Part shown: positions 20,681 through 31,665 of the stretch, in pieces
Layout of the letters: every line of letters starts with the position of its first letter
How positions within the stretch are numbered: the first letter of the stretch is position 1
NCBI GenBank assembly: GCA_024803745.1
Contig: JANJXV010000004.1
Coordinates: 54,316,358-54,380,357, forward strand
Direction: 5' to 3'
Length of the DNA stretch: 64,000 nucleotides
DNA from: Megascapheus bottae
Lineage: Eukaryota > Chordata > Mammalia > Rodentia > Geomyidae
Made by a program: the position numbers and the translations under genes
The notes under the pieces: model-generated
Database searches by the model: none
The model's input: only the letters and a program-made list of their open reading frames with translations
What the model was told of the DNA's origin: nothing

Positions 20681-20795
20681 AACAACATATCAATTAACTG
20701 AGAAAAGTAAAATGAAATCCTACATACTTATTATTCAGATTTAGTAATAAATGTTTTGCTTCTTTTCATCTTCTCATAACTTTCTGAGTACTATT

Positions 20796-20800
<5 letters not shown>

Positions 20801-20854
<54 letters not shown>

Positions 20855-20863
20855 TGCGCGCGC
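20801..20863. repeat. (GT)n then (CG)n microsatellite
   Basis: About 25 GT units that turn into CGCGTGCGCGCG at the right edge, abutting the next SINE. Confidence 0.95.
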
Positions 20864-21078
20864 TGCTCTTAGGACCTTGGTGCTGTCCTTGAGCTTTTTG
20901 CTCAAGGCTAGCACACACTATCACTTGAGCCACAGCTGCCCTTCTGGCTTTTTGGTGATTAATTGGAGGATAAGAGTCACAGACATTTCTGCTCAGTCCA
21001 GATTTGAACAGTGATTCTCCTCAGATCTCAGCCGCCTGAATAGTTAGGATTACAGGTATCAGCTACCAATGTCCAGCT
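20864..21078 (-). mobile_element. B1-ID SINE
   Basis: TGCTGTCCTTGAGCTTTTTGC to CAGGTATCAGCTACCAATGTCC. The GT array sits where its A tail should be. Confidence 0.75.
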
Positions 21079-21349
21079 GGTTTTGAGTATTTTAAAGGAA
21101 ACTATATAAGCTATATAAATACCTCTGTAACCCTTCTATATGTTACCCTGACAGTAAAATACAATTTTAAAAAATAAATGCCTCTGTATTCATTGTTAAT
21201 TGATAAGGACTTTTAGTTTTTATAATCAGTATGTTGCTTGATTTTAAATCAAACAGAATAGTTTATGAACTTTTTACTATCCTTAAATCTAGTTTGTTTT
21301 TAGATTTTTCTCAGTTATCTAGGCTTTGGCACTGACCTTGAATTACTTT

Positions 21350-21935
21350 TTTTTTTAAACGCAACATCCAAACTTTATTTAACAAAAATAACATGTAAAG
21401 ACAAACAGGCACTTATATTAAGAGAGAAATTTTAAGCACCTTACAATAACCTACGTGCAGTTGGATTTAACTGAGCTCTGTTGCCATGAAGAATATAGTT
21501 CATGCATAGGTATTGATGAACTGTGCATTCTTTTTTCAAGTATTCACTGAAAACTACTACCCTTATGCACACATATCCATTTGAACATATATCCATTTGA
21601 ACAAGACTTTGTTTTTGTTGCTCTTTTGGATGAGGTTGTCTAAAGAGAAGAATATGGGGTTCAGGTTCATGAAGCATGTAATAAACCCAGCCAAGACTCT
21701 GTTGGCCACCAAGTCTCCTCCAGTCCTTTTGAGACATCAGATGAGTTTTGGGAACTTGATTAGAAAGTTCTCTGGGTAAACATAGTGCTTGGCAAAGTAC
21801 TTATGAGTAGTAGATGTGCTTGTGGGCCATCTTTCTGGCATGCAAAGGTGGAAAACGAAGTTTGCCCGGGGAAAAATGGGCATTGCACGGACACATGTGC
21901 GCTGTCTGCTGGGGAAAAGACTCAACTCACTGAAC
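21350..21935 (-). pseudogene. CKS2: CKS2 processed pseudogene
   Basis: An antisense retrocopy of the mRNA for CKS2, a small subunit of cyclin-dependent kinases. The start codon is at 21830-21828 (MAHK.IYYS). A 2-nt loss after the ninth codon shifts the frame at DKYF, and another shift restores PREL. From there the reading runs [30 protein letters not shown] and KEQQK, with the normal stop lost (21612). CKS2 rather than CKS1B is favoured by MAHK, RRLG, QQSLGW and QQK. No introns are present. The 3' UTR runs to a poly(A) complement at 21348-21356 with AATAAA-like sequence. A 14-bp duplication (ATATCCATTTGAAC) lies at 21576-21601. It cannot make a full protein. Confidence 0.9.
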
Positions 21936-21941
21936 ACTTTT

Positions 21942-22309
21942 TTCATTTCAAATGTCATGTTTAACAAACAAGTGTTCAAGAAGGGAATCTCAATATACAA
22001 TCACTAGCACATAAATTTTAGAACATAATTCAAATTAAGCTGAGGGTTTATATGTAATAGATATGTACTAATCTATATAAAAAACATGTCTATAGAGTAT
22101 ATATCCCATCATAGATTTTTATGTCTATGTATTTATGTTTGTATCTCTAAGGCCATGTCCATAACCTTGGGTACCCAAATATTGAGTCATCGCTCTTGTA
22201 CTGTTTGGATTTAATATCCACATATTAAGGATACCATGTACCTTTTGTTCCTTTGATCTTGACTTACCTCACTCTACATGATTCACTCTAGTTTCATCCA
22301 CTTCCCAGG
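21942..22309 (-). mobile_element. Older LINE-1, 3' part (host of the large insertion)
   Basis: LINE-1 3' UTR and ORF2 end, collinear with 2330-2750. Its continuation is found 7.3 kb away at 29678, after the inserted LINE-1. Confidence 0.85.
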
Positions 22310-22324
22310 GAATGCCATTATTTT

Positions 22325-22784
22325 TTATTTTCTTTTTCCATATATTTTTTATTATAATTAATAGAAGGGTTACATTATATTCACCATATAGAAGGTGCAT
22401 TACTTCTCAAACATTGATACCCTTTCTCATGTCATGGTCCCCATGTCCCTCCCCCCGCCCCACTCATCTTGATTTCCACCCTTCCTTATCCAATTTCAAA
22501 TAACCAATTAAGCATATAGAAAATATATCAGATAACGAGGTGAAATATTGTAACAATATGAGATAACCAAGGGAAGGTAAAAGAGATGAGAGATAACATA
22601 GTACTTTAAGGACAACAATCACTCCTTATATGGCTTTTGTTTCTATATCCTGGAGGTCCTTACATTTAGCGTCATACTATTTGGCCTTATGTATCTAGAT
22701 TAAGGTTTCTACTGATTAGACAAATGAGGGAAACCACTGAGCCTATGTTCCTTTGAGTCTGGCTTACTTCACTTTATATGATTT
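22325..22784 (-). mobile_element. Outer 3' UTR of the inserted LINE-1
   Basis: About 460 bp of a 3' UTR type unlike the one at 22785-23075, with TTATAATTAATAGAAGGGTTAC and a C-rich stretch. Its right end (GTTCCTTTGAGTCTGGCTTA) matches the ORF2 C-terminal end. Confidence 0.65.
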
Positions 22785-23074
22785 TTTTTCTTTATTAACG
22801 TTGATTTTTACATCATATTTTAAATGACAGGTTTAACAAACGAGTGTTCAAGAAGGGAATCTCTATTTACAATCACTGGGACTTAGTATTCAGAACTTAA
22901 TCAAAATTAGGCTAAGGGTTTATATGTCATAGAAACATTAATTTTAGAAAATAAAGCATTATGTCTATAGAGTCATAGGTTTTTATATCTATATAGTTAT
23001 GTTTATATTTCCATTACCATGTCCACAGCATTGGGTATGCAGATATTGAGTCTTCGCTCTTCTACTCTTTGGAT
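22785..23074 (-). mobile_element. Inner LINE-1 3' UTR
   Basis: The common 3' UTR type of this genome, starting at TTTTTTTTCTTTATTAACG and joined to the ORF2 end. It duplicates in function the outer 3' UTR, so either a short LINE-1 inserted at the ORF2 terminus or a recombination joined two elements. Confidence 0.65.
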
Positions 23075-26000
23075 TTAATAGCCACATATTAAGGATACCA
23101 TGCGCCTTTTGTTCCTTAGGTCTTGACTTGTCTCACTTAACATGATTCACTCTAGATTCATCCACTTCCCTGTGAATGCCATTATTTTATCTTGTCTGTT
23201 GGCTATGTAGAATTCCATTGTGTATATATACCACATTTTTTGTATCCATTCATCTGCAGTAGGGCATCTGGATTGTTTCCATCGCCTGGATATTATGAGT
23301 AGCAGAGAGATGAACATAGCTGAGCAGGTGTCCTTATCATATCTTGGGTTAGGATGTTCAGGGTAGATGCCCAGAAAAGGTATGGCGGGATCGTAGGGAA
23401 GGTCTATTTTCAGTTCTTCTTTTTGACCAGTACTGGGCTTGGGCTCAGTGCTTGAGCACTGTCCCTGGGTTTTTTCTCAAGGCTAGAGCTCTACCACTTG
23501 AGCCACAGCACCACTTCTGGCTTTTTGCTACATATGTGGTACCAAGGAATTGAACCTGGGTCTTCGTGCATGCTAGGCAAGCACTCTACTACTAGGCCAA
23601 ACTCCCGGCCCTATTTTCAGTTCTTTAAGAAACCTCCACAACTGCTTTCCAGAGTGGCTGAACTAGTTTACATTCCCACCAACAGTGTAGTAGGGTTCCT
23701 TTTTCTCTACAACCCCGCCAGCAACTGTCATTGTCTGAGTTCAAAATCTTGGCCATTCTTGTTGGGGTAAGGTGGTATCTTAGGGTTGTTTTTATTTGCA
23801 TTTCCTTTATGACCATAGATGATGAACATTTTCTCATATGCTTTTCTGCTGTTTTAATCTCTTCTTCTGATAAGTTTCTCTTTAGTTCCCTTGCCCATTT
23901 AGTGAATGGTTTATTGGGTTTGGGGGGGATTAATTTCTTGAGTTCCCTGTAGACACTGGATATTAAGCATTTGTCAGATGTATTATTGATGAATATCTTT
24001 TCCCAGTTGGTTGGCTGTCTCTCTACTTTTGCGACTATGTTTTCATCTGTGCAGAAACTTTTTATTTTTAGGTAGTCCCATTTATTGAGTCTCTCTCCTA
24101 TCTGTTGTGACCCTGCGATTCTGTCAGGAATCGTTTGCCTGTGCCTATGAGTTCCATTGTCTCTCCTACTTTATCATGTAGCAGTTTCACGGTTTCCGGT
24201 CTGACGCTGAGGTCTTTGATCCACTTTGAGTTAATGCTTGTGCATGGCGAAAGGCTAGGGTCAATTTTTAGTTTTCTGCCTGTGGCTGCCCAGTTTTGCC
24301 AGCACCAATAATTGAATAGATTGTGTTTGTTCCACTGTATATCTTTGGCTCCTTGTCAAATACAAGTTGCCTATAGGTATGTGGTTCTATTTCTGGGTCT
24401 TCTATTCTGTTCCACTGATCTTCTGGTCTGTTTTTGTGCCAATACCAAGCAGTTTTTATTATTATGGCTCTATAGTAGAGTTTGAGGTCTGATATTGTAA
24501 TACCTCCAGCATTGCTCTTTTTGCCTAGAATTGTTTTGGCTCTTCTAGGTCTTTTCTTGTTCCATATGAATCTTTGAATTATATCTTCTATTTCAGTAAA
24601 GAATGTCTTTGGGATTTTGATGGGGATTGCATTGAATTTGTAGATCAATTTTGTAGTATAGCCATTTTCACTATGTTGGTTCTCCCTAGCCATGAGCATG
24701 GGATGTCTTTCCATTTCCTAGTGTCCTCTTTAATTTCTTTCATTAGGCTTTTGTAGTTTTCATTGAAAAATTCCTTTACATCTTTGGTTAAGTATATTCC
24801 TAAGTATTTTATTCTTTTGGGGTCTATTGCGAATGGGATCATTTTCTTGATTTGGCTTTCTGTTTGTGTATTGTTGGTGTACAAGAAGGCTGCTGACTTC
24901 TGAAGGTTAATTTTGTATCCTGCCACTTTGCTAAAGTAGTTTATTACCATAGAAGTTTGGGAGTGGAGTTTGTTGGGTCACTCAAGTAGAGGATCATGTC
25001 ATCTGCGAATAGGGGTAGTTTAATTTCTTCTTTCCCTATGTGGATCCCTTTGATGTCCTTTTTTTGCCTTATTGCTCTGGCTAAGGGTTCCAGCACTATA
25101 TTGAAGAGAAGTGGAGAGAGTGGGCATCCCTGTCTAGTTCCTGATTTTAAGGTAAATGGTTCCAGTCTTTCACCATTTAGTATAATACTGGCTGTAGGTT
25201 TTTCATATATGGCTTTCACTATTTTGAGGAATGTACCTCTTATTCCTATTTTTTCTAGTGCTTTCAACATGAATGGATGTTGTATTTTGTCAAATGCCTT
25301 CTCCGCATCCATAGAAATTATCATATGATTCTTATCCTTAGCTCTATTGATGTGATGCATTACACGGATTGATTTGCGAATGTTAAATCAGCCTTGCATC
25401 TGTGGGATGAAGCCTACTTGATCATAGTGTGTGATTTTTAAAATTTGTTTCTGGATTCTGTTGGCTAATATTTTATTGAGGAGTTTTGCGTCTGTGTTCA
25501 TTAGAGAGATAGGTCTGTAGTTTTCTTTTTTTGTTAGGTCTTTCCCTGGTTTGGGGATGAGAGTAATATTAGCTTCATAAAATGAGTTTGGTATTACTCC
25601 TTCTGTTTCTATTTCTCAGAAGAGTTTCAAGAGTATAGGTGTTATTTCATCTTTAAACGTCTTGTAGAATTCCGCAGTGAAACCATCTGGACCTGGGCTC
25701 TTTTTGGTTGGCATTTCCCTGATTGCTTCCGCAATTTCATTGTAAGAGATTGGTTCGTTCAATTTGTTTACCTCATCATTGTTCAGTATGGGTAGCCTAT
25801 ATTTATTTAAGAAATCTACTAGATTTTCTTATTTCTTTGAATATAGGCCCTGGTAGTACTTATTCATTATGGACTGAATTTCTTGGAAATCAGTTGTGAT
25901 TGTTCCCGTGGGGTCTCTAATCTTGTTTATTTGAGTCTCCCCTTTCCTTTTTTTGATTAATCTTGCCAGGGGTCTGTTTATTTTGTTGACTCTTTCAAAG

Positions 26001-27092
26001 AACCAACTTTTTGATTTATCTATTTTGTGTATAGTAGATCTTATTTCAATCTCTACTTCTGATTTTATTTTTGTTATTTCTGTCCTTCTAGTTGTTTTCG
26101 AATTAACTTTTTCTTCTCTAGGTGTTTCAGTTTTTTTTTTTAAGGTTGTTTACATGCTCTTCTTCTGTCTTTTTAATATGCGCTGGTAGTGTGATAAATT
26201 TGCCTCTGAGAACTGCCTTTGCTGTGTCCCATAAGTTTCTTTGTGATGTTTCTTGATTGTCATTACATTCAAGGAAGTTTTTAATTTCATTTCTGATCTG
26301 ATCTGTTACCCAGGAGTTATTCAGAAGTGTGTTGTTCAGTTTCCAAGTGATTGAATGTTTTTTGACTTTGACTGCATTGTTCAGAATTAGTCTGACTCCA
26401 CTGTGGTCTGATAGAATGCATGGGATTATATCAGTCCTCTTGTATCTGCTTTGGTTTTCTGTATGAACTATTATGTGATCAATTTTGGAGTGTGTTCCAT
26501 GTGCTCCTGGGAAAAATGTAAAAAATTTCGCCATTGGGTGGAAGACTCTGTGTATATCTGTTAAGCCCAGCTGGGCTATGGTGTCGTTTAAGTCGATGGT
26601 GTCTTTGCTTAACTTTTGTTGAGTTGACGTGTCGTTTGTTGAGAGTGGTGTATTGAGGTCTCCCACTATGATTGTGTTTGAGTCTATCTTGTTCTGTAAT
26701 TCTAAGAGAGTTTGTCTGACGGATTTGGGTGCTCCTGTGTTGGGGGAGTAAATGTTTATAACTGTAATAGTATGGGTATGGATTGCTCCCTTTATTAATA
26801 TGTAATGGCTGTCTCTATCTTTATGTACTGATTCTACTGAGAAGTTAATTTTGTCGGAGATTAAGATTGCTACTCCTGCTTTTTTGCATGGTGTATTGGA
26901 GTGGAAAATTCGTTTCCATCCTTTCACTTGGAATTTGTTTCTGTCTTTGGTGGTGAGGTGAGTCTCTTGGAGGCAACATATGGATGGGTGGTGTTTCTTA
27001 ATCCAGTCTGCTGATCTGTGTCTTTTGAATGGATTGTTCAGCCCGTTCACATTTAGGGAAATTATGGAGAAGTGGTCAGTGTCCATTGTCAT
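23075..27092 (-). pseudogene. LINE-1 ORF2 (endonuclease and reverse transcriptase), broken
   Basis: ORF2 encodes the nicking endonuclease and reverse transcriptase used for target-primed reverse transcription. The N-terminal 321 codons (27092-26127) are open and hold the AP-endonuclease motifs SLNVNGLN, CLQETH, GDLNTPLS, SKIDHI and SDHSG. Frameshifts follow. The reverse transcriptase is readable around 25360-24944 with [15 protein letters not shown] and FADDM, then [14 protein letters not shown] (24940-24890). The C-terminal part includes [21 protein letters not shown] and a cysteine-rich CWRGC..GTLLHCWWEC segment (23760-23680). The natural end is LSETSQDLRNKRRMVSLICG-Y-stop at 23075, with one premature TGA shortly before it. 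The SINE at 23419-23610 also disrupts it. Confidence 0.92.
23419..23610 (-). mobile_element. ID-dimer SINE inside the LINE-1
   Basis: CTATTTTCAGTTCTT at 23404-23418 and 23611-23625 is a 15-bp target duplication within ORF2. This is the youngest event in the nest. Confidence 0.92.
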
Positions 27093-27199
27093 TATTTATT
27101 TTTACTTCTAAGTTTCTTTCTTTTTTTCCCCCTTTTGTGGTTAGTGAATTATAGATATTTGCTTCTTTATGGGGGTTCTTGATGTTCTACAATTTGTTC

Positions 27200-28047
27200 T
27201 CAATTAATTAATATTTTTTGTAATGCTGATTTAGTGTGCACGTATTCATAAAGCTTCTCTTTGGAGTGAAATATTCTTGTTTCTCCCTCAAATGTGAATG
27301 CTAGTTTTGCTGGCTATGTCATTCTGGGTTGGCAGTTATTGGTGTTCAGGACATCAATGATATTTTTCCAAGATTTTCTTGCATTTAGGGTTTACATGGA
27401 GAGATCTGCTGTAATTCGATTTTTTTTCCCATTGTAGTATAGCTCTTTCTTTGTTTTTGCAGCATTTAAGATCAGTTCTTTGGTATTCAGGTCTAGTGTC
27501 TTTACTATGATATGTCTAGATGAGTTCCTTCTAGGATCTTGCCTGTTTGGAGTCCTGAAACCTTCAACAATGTATTTTCCCTTTTGAGGTTGAGGAAGTT
27601 CTCTGCTAAGATTTTGGTGAATAAGGGTTGCATTCCTTTGTCTTGAAATTTGGCCCCCTCATCAATCCCTATTATACGAAGGTTAGACTTCTTTGGTGCA
27701 TCTGCCAGGTCTTGGATTTCTCTCTGGTGGATTCTGACTAATCTTTCCAAGGTGGTGATTCTCTGTTCCAGCTCTTGTGTTTTATCTTCTGTTCCTGATG
27801 TTCTATTCTCCATCTCCGTCAATCTGCTGCTTAATGCCTCCATTTTTGCTTGAAGTGTGGACACTGAGCTGATCAAGTCTGCTGATAGGGTATTGAACGT
27901 TTCTTCCACTTCTCTTTTGAATTCGAAGAGTTCCTTGGAAATTTCTTGCTTTTGTTTTTGGAATTCAGCCTTCATTTCCAAAATCATCTCCCTGATTTGA
28001 GTCATATTTCGTGTCTCTTCAGGTGTCCTTTCTTGGGATGGTGACAT
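27200..28047 (-). pseudogene. LINE-1 ORF1 (RNA-binding chaperone), broken
   Basis: ORF1p is a trimeric RNA-binding protein that coats LINE-1 RNA. The first 180 codons (28047-27505) are open: a coiled coil of roughly residues 15-115 (KAEFQKQKQEISKELFEF and repeated heptads), then the RRM start (SNLRIIGIDEGAKFQDKG). A frameshift follows, after which RHIIVKTLDLNTKELILNAA and GKKNRITADLS are readable in another frame. The end near 27200 is approximate. Confidence 0.88.
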
Positions 28048-28049
28048 CT

Positions 28050-29662
28050 CTCTCGTCCTTTCGCTCTTGTTTCCTTTTGGGCTTTGTGTGGGACTTTATT
28101 TATGTATGTCGTAATTTGTCTGCGCTCTCCTAGGTATGGAGAACTGTTTTTGTAATTCGCTCTGTGGTCAGTAGGTGGCAGTCTTTACTTGGATTGGGAC
28201 CAGTGGTTCTGGGAATCTGTGAATACCTGTGGTTCTCAGCCAAATTGATTCCTCTGCTGACTAGGTCAGAGTTTGCAGTTTTTGCAGGTGTTCGGCCTGT
28301 TCCCAGAGGCTGTGTGCTGCTGCACAACTAGCTCTCAGCCCAGCCAGTGGCCTCACAGTGGGCTGTGGGATGGGTCTGCGCGCTTCAGTCTCAGCCTGCT
28401 GGGCGGATGGTTGGTTTTCCTGCGCTGTTTCCAGGGGCGGGCCCCTGGCCAAGGGTCTGGAGTTTGGGGGTTTCCAGGCGCTCTCAGCTGGATTAGCTGG
28501 TTTCTGCTCTGTTCCCAGGGGCGGGGCCCAGCTGAGGACGTGGGCTCCAAGGGTGGAGCCACGCCTTTCTGATTCTCAGAAGGTGAGCTTGGCTACTGGT
28601 CTGTCCTTCAGTTCCCTGCTGTGTTTCCTCTGCTTTGGCCAGAGTCTGTGACTGTGGGGGGCCGCTTGGTGCTGTCTTGCTGGGGATTCCCTGCTGGAGG
28701 GTGTCCAGCTCAAGATTTGAGGGGGACAGATGGTGGCTCCTAGACTCCCGCACACCCCACCCGCTTTTGGAAGGCAGGGTCTCAGCGCCCCCCACTGTCC
28801 AGATCCAGTGGCCTGGGAGAGGAACCTATTGGGTGGGTGGTAGCCGGGACACCTCCACCCCTTTTGGTGGGGTGCTGGGTCTTAGCGCCCGTCCACCTGT
28901 CAGTCTCCAGGCCTGCCTGTCAGTCTCCAGTCTGAGGCCTGGGGGAGGAGGCTGTTGCGAGAGTGGGGGCTGGGATAGCTCCGCTTCCCTTGGTGGGGTG
29001 CTGGGTCTTAGCTCCCGCCCGCCTGTCAGTCTCCAGTCAATGGCCTGGGGGAGGGGACTGTTGAGGGAAGGGACAGGATTCTAAATTCCTTGCTCCCCTG
29101 CACTTGCCAGTCTTTCTCGGGCGGGGTGGAGGGGTCTGAGTTAAGTTCTATAGCTCGCCACCAGCTCTGCTTTCCCGATGGATTTGGGGACCCGCTGGGC
29201 TACTCACTTCTCTGCCTTTGGCTGTGGACTGCTCCACGGTGTTGGAGAATCAGTCACTCCCCTCGGATCTCCACCGCTGTGGTCCGCCTCTGGGTTCCAC
29301 TGCTTGCTGTTCTGGTCTGCGCTGGTTCCTGTGTCTGGCTTCTGCCGCTTGCTGGCCTGGTCCTGTGTTTGTTTCTGCAGTGGTCAGGGCTGCCCGGCCC
29401 GGTGCCCTCTGCTGCGGCTTTTCTCGGCTTGGAGCCCTCGGCGAAGGGTGGGGGAGGGGTCCTCGCATTTGGAATTCTTTGAGAAAGTTGGATGTGAGCT
29501 TTATCTGGATTTATTTTCTGGTTTGAATCCTTCTCTGTTGCTTCTTGAGTTTGTTGTGGATTTCTTAAGGTAGTTGGCTTGTGGGATTCCCTGGTTCTCT
29601 CTTTTTGTGGGAGAGAGCTAGGCAGCGTCCCTGTTGTCTCGGTGCCATCTTCCTCTTGTTCT
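28050..29662 (-). promoter_or_regulatory. LINE-1 5' UTR / internal promoter
   Basis: A 1.6-kb G+C-rich region upstream of ORF1 in a surrounding AT-rich intron, as expected of a LINE-1 5' UTR with internal RNA polymerase II promoter. It contains imperfect tandem units between 28750 and 29045 and ends at the element's 5' terminus (29650-29662). Confidence 0.8.
28750..29045 (-). repeat. Tandem monomer-like repeats in the LINE-1 5' UTR
   Basis: The phrase GCTGGGTCTTAGC followed by CCTGTCAGTCTCCAG occurs at about 28873-28910 and 29000-29037. A diverged form (CAGGGTCTCAGCGCCCCCCA) is at 28773. GGCCTGGG(A/G)GAGG follows each. Confidence 0.7.
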
Positions 29663-29677
29663 GAATGCCATTATTTT

Positions 29678-29748
29678 ATCTTGTCTGTTGGCTATGTATA
29701 ATTCCTTTGTGTGTATATACATACATACATACATACATACCTACATAC

Positions 29749-29779
<31 letters not shown>

Positions 29780-29925
29780 CACATATATCTCACAGTTTTT
29801 GTATCCATTCATCTGCAGTAGGGCATCTGGATTGTTTCCATCGCTTGGCTATTGTGAATAGTGCAGAGATGAACATGGCTAAGCAGGTGTCTTTATCATA
29901 TTCTCGGTTATGATGATCTCCTTGA
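29678..29925 (-). mobile_element. Older LINE-1, continuation after the large insertion
   Basis: Resumes ORF2 sequence exactly where 22309 stopped (ATCTTGTCTGTTGGCTATG), parallel to 23190-23350. It is interrupted by an AT-rich microsatellite. Confidence 0.85.
29709..29789. repeat. (ATAC)n/(AT)n microsatellite
   Basis: ATAC units then TATA/TATG units, grown within the LINE-1 phrase GTGTATATATAC that is short in the copy at 23220. Confidence 0.9.
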
Positions 29926-29927
29926 AC

Positions 29928-30150
29928 TTTTTTTTTTTTTTTTGGTGGGTCATGGGTGCTGTCTTTGAGCTTTTCAGCTCAAGGCTACCACCCTACCCTT
30001 GATCTAAGCCCCACTTCCCATTTTCTAGAGGTTAATTGGAGCTAAGAGTCTCAGGACCTTTTGTTCTTGGGCTGGCTTTGAACCATCCTCAGATCTCAGC
30101 CTCTTGAGTAGCTAGGATTACAGGCGTGAGCCACTGCACCCAGCAGCCCT
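29928..30150 (-). mobile_element. B1-ID SINE
   Basis: T17 then GGTGGGTCATGGGTGCTGTC. The right arm lacks the CTTGAACTC segment. Ends GCGTGAGCCACTGCACCCAGC. Confidence 0.85.
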
Positions 30151-30154
30151 GACC

Positions 30155-30960
30155 TTTTTTTGTGGCTACTGTTCTACCAACTTGTAATGCTCTTCTCACT
30201 CTGCTGCTCAAAAGGGGAGTTAGTAACCTGTAAGAACCCTTTATATATTTTAGGTACAAGCCTCTGGCTAGGTATGTGTAGCACCTTTCAGAGAACAGAC
30301 ATTTACCCTTTCGAATGAATCTAATTTATAGTTTCCTTTTTATTTTATACTTTTTGAATTGGGAAAATTGTTTTTCCACACTAGATGACAAAATTTTTTC
30401 TCCTCTGTTGTCTTCTAGAAAATTTGTAGTTCTAGCTAAGTCCATTTTTGTATTTGATTTTGGTTGCCCTCTATCAAGATAATGAACACACAGAATATTT
30501 TGTAAAAGGTAATATTAAAAGGAAATAATCTTAATATTATCACATCTTTCAATAAAAATGTTAGAGAATTGAAAATGAATCATTTAACCAGACAGAAATT
30601 TTGTCATGTTAGTAATATTCACAAAATTATTAATTTTATTTTCAAAGTACTTAAAATAATCCTGAATAGGTCCTGGAAGAGAATTTAGGAAAAGTAAAAT
30701 TTCTATTCTGAACAAATTTCTTTAGGAAAGTTTATTTTGAGAGGTTTTTAGCTAATACAAAGGTGATTCCTAGAGACGACAACAAATTAGTATTTCTGTG
30801 CTATATAATATTGCCTCTAGTCAGTTGTTTGCTAATTACCTTCAACTAACATTCAATACCTAGATGAATTTGCATCGCCATTAGTTGATTAAGTTTTGCT
30901 CTAGTTTTCAGTTTTTTTTTTCACTATCTTTTAAATGTATATATACCATTGATCTCGCTC
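30155..30960. other. Intron 4 AT-rich segment
   Basis: About 800 bp with no family match. Phrases such as TAGGTACAAGCCTCTGGCTAGG (30253) hint at very old LINE ORF2 sequence but are not decisive. Confidence 0.35.
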
Positions 30961-31255
30961 TTTTTTTCTTTTTTTTGTTGATCGTGGGGCTTGACCTCTG
31001 GGTCTGGGCACTCTTCCTGAGCTCTTTAGCTCAAGGCTACCACCCTACCCCTTGGCCTGGGCATTGTCCCTGAGCTCTTCAGCTCAAGGCTACTGCTCTA
31101 CCCCTGGAGCCACAGCCCCACATCTGGTTTTCTGGTGATTAATTGCAGATAAAAGTCTCAGACTTTTTAGTGCCCAGGCTGGCTTTGAACCATGATCCTC
31201 AGATCTCAGCCTCCTGAGTAACTATGAATACAGGCATGAGCCACCTGGCCTGATT
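30961..31255 (-). mobile_element. B1-ID SINE with duplicated right arm
   Basis: Two tandem right-arm blocks, each with TCCCTGAGCTCTT.AGCTCAAGGCTAC; full B1 head follows. Confidence 0.85.
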
Positions 31256-31589
31256 GCCATTGATCTTTTATCCAGTATGACATTGAATAAATTGGAAACT
31301 TCAGTTTGTAGATTAAAGATATATGTGCTTGTGTCATTTGCAGTGTTTGATGAAAATGCCTCCTTATTTAAATTTTTTGGAGGTCTTTAATGAAGAATCT
31401 TTTTTCTAATGCTCTATAACACATTCTATGTAACTTAAATAGACCAATTATTAACTTACAAGCTTTTTAGTTATGCAAACATAGAATATAATTAAAAACT
31501 GAATCATTTTAATGACAGGTTGGAACTGTAAGAGAAAAATTGTCCTGTGCGGTAACATACTACATTTAATCAAATGCTTTATTTTTTAG

Positions 31590-31665
31590 GTGTTCATTGT
31601 ACCCATGGTTTTAATCGCACTGGTTTTCTCATATGTGCCTTTTTGGTGGAGAAAATGGATTGGAG
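31590..31665 (+). CDS. RNGTT: RNGTT exon 5, triphosphatase active site
   Basis: This 76-nt exon contains the phosphatase signature [10 protein letters not shown] (HC-x5-R). By exon counting the nucleophile is Cys126 and the arginine Arg132, the positions known as catalytic in mammalian capping enzyme. The exon continues [13 protein letters not shown] and ends with two bases of codon 148. It is flanked by TTTTTTAG and GTATTT. Intron 5 is 2.3 kb. Confidence 0.97.

Larger units (their letters stand above)
22325..29662 (-). mobile_element. Near full-length LINE-1, antisense to RNGTT
   Basis: A non-LTR retrotransposon of about 7.3 kb in intron 4. In its own direction it has a 5' end (GAAGATGGCACC near 29650), a G+C-rich 5' UTR (29662-28050), ORF1, ORF2, 3' UTR and poly(A). 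GAATGCCATTATTTT at 22310-22324 and 29663-29677 is a 15-bp target duplication, proving insertion into an older LINE-1. The reading frames carry several frameshifts and stops, so it is not autonomous now. The endonuclease frame is still open, which suggests moderate age. An ID-dimer SINE later inserted at 23419-23610. The 3' region is unusual: a second LINE-1 3' end begins at about 22784. Confidence 0.92.

Noticed and set aside
23498..23770. Many short frames that share a peptide ending like SSCMLGKHSTTRPNS (for example at 12664, 20448, 23498, 35331, 47624, 51563)
   Set aside because: They are the antisense translation of the left unit of the ID-dimer SINE, repeated wherever the SINE occurs, and not a protein family.
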